From Hydractinia symbiolongicarpus (lineage: Eukaryota > Cnidaria > Hydrozoa > Anthoathecata > Hydractiniidae): DNA of 64,000 bases. Positions 11,606 to 22,100 of this stretch are shown piece by piece (position 1 is the first letter of the stretch; the number at the start of each line of letters is the position of its first letter). A program made the translations under genes and the position numbers. The stretch lies in contig NC_079888.1 in NCBI RefSeq assembly GCF_029227915.1, forward strand, positions 18,328,001 through 18,392,000, read 5' to 3'. Below the pieces are notes generated by a model. It was not told where the DNA came from, did no database searches, and saw only the letters and a program-made list of their open reading frames with translations.

Positions 11606-12632
11606 ACACAATATACTACATCATATACTATACAATATACTACATCATATACCATCCAATATACTACATCATATACCATGCAATATACTACATCATATAC
11701 CATGCAATATACTACATCATATACTATACAATATACTACATCATATACCATGCAATATACTACATCATATACCATGCAATATACTACATCATATACTATA
11801 CAATATACTACATCATATACCATCCAATATACTACATCATATACCATGCAATATACTACATCATATACCATGCAATATACTACATCATATACTATACAAT
11901 ATACTACATCATATACCATGCAATATACTACATCATATACCATGCAATATACTACATCATATACTATACAATATACTACATCATATACCATGCAATATAC
12001 TACATCATATACCATGCAATATACTACATCATATACTATACAATATACTACATCATATACCATGCAATATACTACATCATATACTATACAATATACTACA
12101 TCATATACCATCCAATATACTACATCATATACCATGCAATATACTACATCATATACCATGCAATATACTACATCATATACTATACAATATACTACATCAT
12201 ATACCATGCAATATACTACATCATATACCATGCAATATACTACATCATATACTATACAATATACTACATCATATACCATGCAATATACTACATCATATAC
12301 CATGCAATATACTACATCATATACTATACAATATACTACATCATATACTATACAATATACTACATAATATACTATACAATATACTACATAATATACTATA
12401 CAATGTACTACATAATGTACTATACAATACACTACATAATATACTATACAATATACTACATCATATACTATACAATATACTACATAATATACTATACAAT
12501 ACACTACATAATATACTATACAATATACTACATAATATACTATACAATATACTACACAATATACTATACAATATACTACATAATATACTATACAATATAC
12601 TACATAATATACTATACAATATACTATACAAC
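11606..12632. repeat. 24-bp satellite array with higher-order pattern
   Basis: About 43 copies of a 24-bp unit (consensus CAATATACTACATCATATAC plus four variable bases). Units fall into three classes by the bases before CAAT: CTATA, CCATG and CCATC. In the left part they follow a triplet rhythm (CCATG, CCATG, CTATA; 72 bp) interrupted by CCATC units. From about 12360 the units change to CATAATATACTATACAAT and the rhythm is lost. Because 24 is divisible by 3 and the unit lacks stops, both strands stay open for about 300 codons. The encoded TMQYTTSY and YDVVYCMV repeats are artefacts of this, not genes. Confidence 0.95.
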
Positions 12633-12639
12633 TTCATAT

Positions 12640-13067
12640 GTTATGCAATGTACATGTGTTGATTTAACCACCAAAATTATATTTCTTAGAGTTTAATTCT
12701 ATTATACTCTCCACTCTCTATTTATGCCCTTTTTGTTCTCTTTTGTTTTGCAAATAAACCGTCCAAAGTGGTTACATTCTTTTCTCTGTTTTCGACACTT
12801 ATTTTAGTTTTCCTAATATCAATGTTTGTATTAACGAACCATGGGGGAGAGTTAAAGAAAATTCAATAAAATGTCGTTGCTGTTTGTTTTGGTTGAGTTC
12901 CACCAGCTTGCTTATTTTGACAAATCACAGTAAACTGGATATGGGCTACTTCCAAACAATTCAGATATCCTGAATTACAATCTCAAAATAATTTGTTTGT
13001 TGTTTTTTATGTAAAGAATGCCCGATAATGTTTCTTATTGTTTATTATTCTTGTAGTAAGTGCCAAC
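12640..13067. other. Presumed promoter/5'UTR side of the receptor gene
   Basis: Non-repetitive AT-rich sequence between the satellite and the receptor start. A TTCTTGTAG at 13048-13056 could be the acceptor of a 5'UTR intron. No clear TATA box or initiator was identified. Confidence 0.3.
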
Positions 13068-13085
13068 ATGTTCGCAATGGCTTAA
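13068..13085 (+). promoter_or_regulatory. Possible upstream mini-ORF in receptor leader
   Basis: ATG TTC GCA ATG GCT TAA, 22 bases ahead of the proposed receptor start. If transcribed in the leader it could dampen translation. Its presence in the mRNA is not shown. Confidence 0.3.
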
Positions 13086-13106
13086 CAATACACCTCTAAC
13101 AGCAAT

Positions 13107-13160
13107 ATGGACCTGATCGTTGGGCTCATTTTATTAACTTTTAACGTCTGTTATGTCAAG
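13107..13160 (+). CDS. Receptor exon 1: signal peptide
   Basis: ATG GAC CTG ATC and onward encodes an 18-residue hydrophobic leader (MDLIVGLILLTFNVCYVK), ending at AAG before GTAATG, phase 0. A signal peptide alone in the first exon is usual for single-pass receptors. The next confident exon (18293) needs one carried base, so a bridging exon is required. Start chosen because it is the only ATG giving a leader with a good donor. Confidence 0.65.
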
Positions 13161-16100
13161 GTAATGTTAGTTTTTAAAAAACTCTGTGATGTTTGCTTTA
13201 TACTTTAAACTCAAATTAAATAATTGTTTTGTCACTTATCTCTTTAAGAATAGCCGTCATCTCTCTGTTTGTCTTTCGAAATGCGATATATAAAGGACAG
13301 GCGACACCGTGGATTTTTCCACGGGTCCAGGACTAATCTCTATTATAATGACCGTATTTTGTGCGTTCAAAATGGTTGCGCGCAGCTTTTTTCGGAAAAT
13401 TACCGCGGGGCCCGATTTTCACGGATCTCCGTTTTTTCGGCTAGACGTCACTTAATTTCGGAATAAGTTGCAAGAATGTTGTTACAAACGCTTTTACTAA
13501 TGTGCCACATGGTTTACCTGTACTAAGCGCTTAGTCCAGTGTGAACAACCGGGCTGTTTCCTGTGTTTCTGTTTACACGAAGTTGCGATAACGTTTTTTA
13601 CAGAAAAAAGTATTACACCTATATTGATATGTCACATTGTTTACCTATACTAATCACTCAGCTTAACATTTTTTTATACTTTAACCAGGAACATTCCTTG
13701 AAAACTAAAAAATAGTTGGCCAGCTGCTTTTGTTATGACAGGGAAACAACGAATTATAATCTGTGGTTTTATTTTAGCTTAAGTTGTGGGAAGTTATTTT
13801 TTGAATATTACATTACACCAGAAACACCATGAAGTTGTGTGTACTTCATTATTTACAATACTATATAGCTGTACTAAAGCGCTTTGCCTGAATGTGTGGC
13901 AAAGTTGACGGTTCTTATTTCTTATACAACTACTTGTGGCTTAACCCGGCGGCTTAACAGAGTGTATCCTGTGTTTTGCTAACAAAAGTTGTGAAAAGCG
14001 TATTAAGCCTACACGTATGTGCAACACGGTTTACCTGTACTATGCGTTCAGTTCAGTGTCAGTTAATTTGTTAACGTTTACTAAAACTTATTTCGTAAAA
14101 TAAAATAAAATTGCCCAATTGTTTTCCTATGATGGGGTAACAAAAGGTTGTAAATTGTGTTTTTATTTCGGCTAAATTTTGCATACATATTGCATACCTG
14201 TAGTAAGACGCTCCACCTGATCGTATGGCACAGTTTACGGCTCCTATTAAGCGTTCCACAGAGTGTTTAACGCCGGTCACACCTTGACTTGTGACTTACC
14301 CCGGCGTTTTGACGCCAGCTTTCCCGGCTAGTTTTTATAATAATAGCAATATTCTGCCTGTACCTGTGTAAAATAGTACCTCAAGTAGAGAGATACACGA
14401 AATGCAGTAAATAAAGGACGGGCGTACCTGTGGATTTATCCACGGACCATTGACTAGTCCCTATATTAATCTCTTTAATAATAGCCGTTTTCTGTCTGTG
14501 CAAAAGGGTTACCGCGTCCCGTAACGGAAACACGAAATGTGATATATAAAGGACAGGCGACCCCGTGGATACTTCCACGGGCTAACGACTATCTCTATTA
14601 TAATAGCCGTATTCCGTCTGTCTGTCTCTGCGCGGACCCCCCGCGGAGTTAAAAAATTATGTTACGGAAACACGAATACCAAATGCGATATATTTTTGTT
14701 CACTTTGTTTCGACGGATAAATTTAAAGGACCCCGTGGATTTTTCCACGGGCTAACGACTAGTAATACTATTATTCTGCTTGTGCACAAGAAAAGTCATG
14801 CTGCAGAAACACGAAATGACAAATGTGATATAATTTGTCCGCTTTGTCGTTAAATTTCATCAACGGAGAAGAAGTGGATTTTTTCTACTGGCTAGCAACT
14901 ATTCTATATTATAATGCTCACCGTAAGTCTGTCTGTCTATCTGGCCGTGATACAAAATGCTAAATAGGGTACTTACCTGAAATTGTAGCTAAGTGCACCG
15001 ACGGGTCTTTTACCGTGTTCTTTTTACGGAATAACAACTAGTTACTCAAATTACCTGAATGCCGCAAATTCTTTATTTAATATTAGTCTGCGTTTTTACT
15101 ATACTAAGTAGCATGTTTAACTCCACAATTTGGTGCACGATTTACCTTGGTTTGTCAGCCCATAGTTATCACCTTATCACAAACAGGCTTTGTCACAAAC
15201 AAGAAGATAGAATAATCTATACGTGTCTCCGGCAATAATGTAACATAAGTACGTTAATAGAACCAGTACTAACTGCTATGACCAGAATTTTGATTTGCAT
15301 CTGTAAGATTAGAACTAAAATAAATTTGAAGCATCATGCGCAATGTTTTACAAAATCTACACATCACCTTCCAAAATGTGCGCATTATATCTAAGTTATG
15401 TTATATGTCATTATAAAAATCGGAGGTATATATGTCATATGATGTTATATGTTAAATATATTTCTATAATTCTAAACTGTTTCGTGATTTTGGTAAAGCT
15501 ATATTTCCCAAGAGAATGTTGATGGGTAGAATACGAATGCAGTCGAGATGTTTGAGTTCTTTTGATAAATTTAGCTCAGTAAAAAAAACTGTTGTGACTC
15601 GACATTTCACTTCATTCATGGAGTCTTTAAAAGGCGGCAGCAATAGACAGCGCATCATCACCAAAACTCATATCGAAACATAAATAAACTTTTGTTTATA
15701 GTGAAATCTTTTTGTACATGTAAGTTAGTTTAATAAATAGTCCAAACAGAGAGACGCCATACTTAGTTAAAATACTAATACTTGACCGGCCTAAACTTTT
15801 GAAAATTAACACAGAATAAGCCTTTTGATTCTACAAAGGTTTTTCCAGAAGATAATTCTTATATACTGCAGACGTTTTGTATTCATCTTATGGTAAAATC
15901 ATACCAAAACTCGGGTAATCGGATTAATCACATGACCGAAATTCTCAGAAAAGTTCCTTTCGACGAAATAAAGTTGACTTGTCAGTTTTAAGAGCTAGAG
16001 ATAATTTCGAAAATTGCAAAAGACTCTCCGAATTTATTTATAGTTTCCTTAAAAAACCTGATTTTTTGCAAAATTGTTATGAAAAAAAATGATGAAACCA

Positions 16101-19100
16101 AAAAACATTCTAGTAAAATTCCTATTAGTAAATCTTGAAACAATTCATCCTCGAAAAAGTTCACATGCATACAGATCTAACAAATCTAGTTTTCAAAATT
16201 ATTGTTATTTTAAATAATTGAGAAATCGAAGCGTGAAGCTTAGGTTTATTCTAAAATGTTATTGTTTATAAGAATTAAGAATATATAAAACTAAAATGTT
16301 TTTAGTCCCTTTTTTGAAAATTTGGACGAATGTTATTTCGTAAAAATTGTCAATACAGCGGTTCATGTCCATTTTGGCTAACGGACATTGCTACAACGGA
16401 CATACCGCTCTTTATTGTTTTTTCTTCTCAGCCACATACTTATGTAGTAAAGTTTCCCGCCATACAACTCGTGGAGAATATTACAACGGTAGATAAAAGT
16501 AATAATTTTTTTATTCAACCAAATTGAGACAACACCCAGCCGGTGCCAAGGCAATTTTTTCTTGTCATCCAAGATTGCCAGAAAGAGTAAAAGTGCCCTT
16601 GGGACTATTCTGATGGATTTACAAATTTTAAAAATGCCATTGACGTAAGTCTAAATGCATTAGATATAACTTCTAAGGAAAATGCACACATTCACTTTGC
16701 CTGCTACAGACAGACACACACATTTTTCGTATTATTATAATGGACTAGTTGCATAGCTCGCCAAAAAATCCACTTATTATATTCCCTAAAGAAAACTCAA
16801 CATTAAAATATTAAATTATTAATTATAATAAAAAATAGAGAAAATTCGGAAATGATAGGCAATGCAATCCCAAAAAATGTTTAAAATTTTGTAAAAACAT
16901 AAAAGACGAAATAAAAATAAATTTTTGCAAACACTACTGCGGGAATCCTTAGTAAAGCTGCGCGCAATTATTGTGAACAAAGTGCGGGCTGTTTTTTTTT
17001 TTTGTTTTTTTTGCAAAAAAGTTGAACCTTTTCTTTACAGAAGCAATCCACAAGCTTTTTAAACTCTATAAAGTCTACACAAGTGGCAACTGGGAACAAT
17101 AATATATCATCCTTCCCACATATAATTTTATATCTTTTAACTACAGGGAATAAAGGCTGCAACTAAAAGAGGTATGGGATTTGTTGTTATTGTTGTTGCT
17201 ATTGTTTTTGTTGTTGCTTTTACATTTTTTGTAGGAGAGAAACAGGTCAGAGTAGTATAGAATTTAAATTTTTTTTGCTATTTCATTTGGAAAATTTTAT
17301 TATGTGGTTTCTTAAGAAAGAAGGCGTCGCTTGATCAAATGCTAAATGCTGAGTTTGTAAGTGTCCTTCTTAGTGGAAGTTTGTGCGTATCCTAAAAACA
17401 AGTAACAAAAAGTACAGGTTAAAGTAAATCAGAGTTTTGTTGAATTTAAGAAAAAATACGATATTAAGGCAATGTCTAATGCTAAACACCCCAATTTTGT
17501 TTTTTGGAAAGTAATCTGTAGTAGTAAAAGTTCCTTAAAATTTTAAAGCTCTTCCTTCTCGATTTATTACAAACGAGTTTAAAACGTTTACTATTATTAT
17601 TATTATCATTATCACTATCATTATCAAGTATACACCGGTAATACCTACCCAACTTCCCTCACATGGCATGAGTTGACCCGTAGCTTTATGGTAAAGGCAC
17701 TTGCTAAACATGCCCGCGCTGTGGACTGAACCACGGACCTTGTGATTGCGAATCGAACTCCATAACCTGCTGTTTTAATCCTTCATTATTTTCTAGACAA
17801 AAAATGTTCGCAGTTCAAATCTCAAACTGAAATCTTTACTGATCAAAGTGAGTAGTAACACTCTTTCCAGGGTCAATTATTTAGATTTCCAAAAAACGTT
17901 AATGGTACTACCATTAAAAGCTTAAAAAAACTTTTTTCATACTTTTTCATACTTCATAGGCAAGACCGTAAAACTGTAATGGAATTAGATTTTTGATATC
18001 ACCAGCAAGGGAACGTCACCAAAACTACTGGACAGAAACAAGTTTTACGGCAAATTTGAAATCATACTTTGCGAAGCTTCGACTTAGCATGCAAATATTT
18101 GTTTAATGCCATTTGAGCATATTAGTTTTTTACAGCAAAAGCAACAGATAGCTATAGGGACGTTTTAATTTTTATGAATATAAAAAACCAAGTATAGAAT
18201 GATATAAAGGTTAAAAGTTAGTAAGTGGGCAAGGAATACGCAATTTATATTTTGTAGTTTATATTTCCATAATAAACTTTGTTTTTACTCAGATGGATGC
18301 TTTCAAATTTTCTCAGAAATGTCCAGCATTAGAAAGGCTTGCTACAAAAATTACCATGCAACTTGCAAAAGTAAGCCTTCGATAATAACATTCGTCGTCT
18401 CGAAGCATATGGTCAGCGACGATTATAATTACGTCATACATCTTAACATGACGTCGATGATACAGGAGCAGAGGAAAGGTGCGTAGATTTTCGGTCAATA
18501 ATGAGGTAAACACCACTCACAGAACTTTATTAGTTGTAAGAAATACTTCCTAAATTGTACTTAGGCTAACAGAAGGCAACAGGTATGAACCTTTTCCCTA
18601 TCACCAACTGCAACTAAATGTTTAGAAAACTAATTTCAATTTCCCTATAAGGGTCTTTTTAAAAAACTTGTGATTATCAAAAGGGTTTAGTTAAACTACT
18701 TCAATTAGCATTGTTTAAAGCAGTTAATAATTTGTCAGGTTGTTGGGGAGCTCTTCTACGGTATAAAACAACTGATGATTCGGTGGAGAAATGCCAATAC
18801 AAGCAGATAATGGAGGTAAATGAATTGATTTTACATTTACAAGCTAAATATTGTCAAAGAAATTTAAATGCATACGTTAAAATACAATATATATGTCAGC
18901 CTCTTTGAGAAACCTTGAACTGATTTTTGCAACAGAAACACTGACAAAAGTTTTGTAAGGAAATTATATATATATGGATGTCGATTTATTGTGAATGATA
19001 TCAATAACTAAGAACTCAGACGCATTGGTTTATTTAATAGAATTGCAAATAAAATAGGCTGTTGTTTTTTAAACAACACTCAAAACAACAACATCAATCA

Positions 19101-22100
19101 GTAAAAATACCGAAATTTTTTTGGTTTAAAAAAATACAGGAAACAGACCTTTCTTGGTTTGCGCAGCTAAACCAATTACTCAGCAACTTTATTTTGTGGA
19201 ATAAGTTTTCATAATAAAATAACAAAGTTTACTGGTTTGCGCTATGACAATAATGTTTTTGGAAATACAAGGAGTTTTCCACTAATATTGCTTTTGTTTG
19301 CTTTTATTTAATATAGGAATATGTGGAATTTCCATTTGAGTTTTATACAAGCAAAACCTACACATATAACGTCACACTGTTACCAACTGGAGACACGATC
19401 AAATCCTCCTGGACATCCCCAAGTAAAGTATAATTTTTTTTAAAAATGCTGAACGTTAAAAATTTCCTGGTAAAGTTGATTCACTTTAATTCGCATCCCA
19501 AGGAAGAAGATTACAATTCGAATAATTAAAAATAATTGAGAAATTATGGAAAGTATAGTATTTTAAGAGTTTTCTTGAAAATTGCGGAATAGAAACAAAA
19601 AATTACAGCGGGTTCTTTTGTCAGCTATCCAGTGCTTCTAGCAATGATCGACTTTATAACTCGATTTTCCCATCCTTTAACGCATGTTCTTTGCTACATC
19701 TTATCTTTTTTTTTCTTTTTTGCTGGATATTTATACATCAACTGAGATTCATTAAATCAATAGAAAATAGAGTAAATTTTATTTTTTTTAAATTAGGGAG
19801 ATATTCAAATTACAGAAATTCGAATTAGATAAACCAACTGTATATTTGAAATCGAATGAATGTTTTCGTTAATTATTTAAACAAAGGTAAACATAGTTAC
19901 GCATCCAAATGCCGTATTTATGTTAAATATCGACCCTCGTTTTATTTGAGAGTATACTAATTTTTTTTAGGTCAATGCGAACTGTCAACTTCGGATTATG
20001 TCAAAAGTGGTATTGTTTTAAATTTTTCGATATAAAGTTATTAGTACTATTCGTTTGAAAATTCCACGTTAGTTCGCCCGTGGAGTTTGCTATTTTGTGT
20101 TTCTCGCACACAGGCAAAACGATAGGGGCAAAATGACATGGATCGTGACCAGGCACTGTTGATTTTTAAAAATAAACATGTTTAGAAATAATATCAAACA
20201 TGTACTTTTATTTTTTACCTGCTAAATATGGGCAATAAACTACGCATTTTAACCCCAGATCAAATATTATAAATTATCAGCAGCCCGTGGATAAATCTAC
20301 AGGCTTGTCCGGCCTATTATATATCGCATTTCCTATTTTCGTAACAAGAAGTTTTTCTGGTGCACAAACAGATCGACAGAAAACGGCTATTAATGAAGAA
20401 ACTAGTCGGTAGCCCGTGTTCGTCCGTTCTTTATATGACGTGTTTCATGTTTCTGTAACATGACTTTTTTTTCGCACACAAACAGACAGATGGAACATGG
20501 CTATTAATAAAAAAGTTTGCCGGAAGACCCGGTGTCGAAACGCCGTGTTAGACCACGCGGTGTTTGCGTGATCCGACGTTGAACGCCAGGTTAAGCGCTT
20601 AAGTGCATGTTAACAATCTGTTTAGTATAAAATATATATTTATACATGTCTATATTTCTTTTCAATAGCCATTAAAAGGACGTACAATTCCATTAATTAT
20701 TGTTTTAACAGAAATCCAAGTAAGTAAAAAGTTAATTTTGTTTTATTTATTCTTATTAGTCTTTAGCACATTTGGAGTGCATACCAGTTTTATGCTTTTT
20801 TTTTTTTAGAAGTATCAATAAGAAAATTTACGAAAGCGCAATGTGAGAAGCACAATTTCGACAAAGTTAAAGTTACAGACATGTTAAACAAGAAGCTGGA
20901 AGTGACAGAAAATTGCAGCTTTCTTTTAACTAAAACTGAACCCAACGAAGGGGAAGATTTACAAAAAGATTACCTAATGGCCATTGTTGTTTTGTGCATA
21001 GGTCTCTTCTTTATCCTGCTTTTAACTGTGGCGTGTTTTGTTAAAGGCCATGCAAAAAGATCACGTGCAATTTCCTATGATTCCAAAGAAGAACAAAAAA
21101 TGATCGAATCAAAAAACTCAGGTAATTGTGAAACACTTAATAATTTTAATAATTTCTGCCTTTTTATAATTTTTCTGAATCTTAATCTTTGCTTTTCTTT
21201 TTAAACTTAAAATTAAATTCCCCAATGTGCCTTTATTATTAACAAAACAAAATTTGAAAGGCTCTGTTAATTAAACTTTGAAAAATAAGTTGTTAACCCT
21301 ATTTGGTCCGGGGGGAGGGGGAGGCGGATTCCACCTCCCCTGACAGCTTTTGTTTTATTAACTGCTTAACACTATGCTGCATGGCTATGATACTTACTGA
21401 GTTTAAATATTTATCTATTAGACACCTTCATGCCAAATTTGTAAGTCCTATGCCTTTCAAAGGCTTTGATATTGGCTATTATTCAAAACTACTCCTACAA
21501 ATCTCTATGAAACCCTTATAATGGAGAAAACATAATAACTCTTGTTAGGATTATCCTTAGAACTTGAAACTTACAATACAACTTTTTTTATCAAGAAGAA
21601 TCGTTTTCCATGTTTGAACACGTGAATAATCCGATTTTTTTGGAATTTGCCCGATTTATGTAGCTTCTTTAGAAACTTCAAACATGATGTAAAAAATCCG
21701 TCTAGAAATAAAGTAATTTTTAGTGGATGGTGGCAATTTGAACAAATTTTAAGCTTTTGATGACGTCACAGAAAATGCGTTGACGCAAGCGAAAAATTTA
21801 TTGCTCCATCTTGTTCCTTTTATAACGTACTATAAGTGTGCCAAGTTTGATTCAAATTGAGCAAGCCTATGAAAAGTTATTGAGGGGGAGGAATCCGTCC
21901 CCACCCGGTCATAATATTTTCGGAAAAGCCCGGAGCGAATAGGGTTAAATTAAAAAGTACTTCTGAAATATCCTATCTAAACCGTGATAATTTTCATGTT
22001 TAGTTGATGGAAGCACGTCAGTTATGATTTTAAATCGCCCTGGATGTGAACTTTTAGAAGTATTTCTTCGTGATTTTGCTTTTGTGCTCAGCTCTTACGG

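Noticed and set aside
11525-12504. 280- and 310-codon ORFs on opposite strands
   Set aside because: Product of a stop-free 24-bp satellite unit, not protein coding.
17690-17780. Functional tRNA gene
   Set aside because: Only a degenerate head and B-box; no cloverleaf, and a SINE body and tail follow.
18293-18370. Shorter receptor exon with donor GTAAGC at 18371 (phase 0)
   Set aside because: It would put the next exon out of frame. The alternative frame is open to 18478 with Cys residues and an NMT sequon, and joins in phase.
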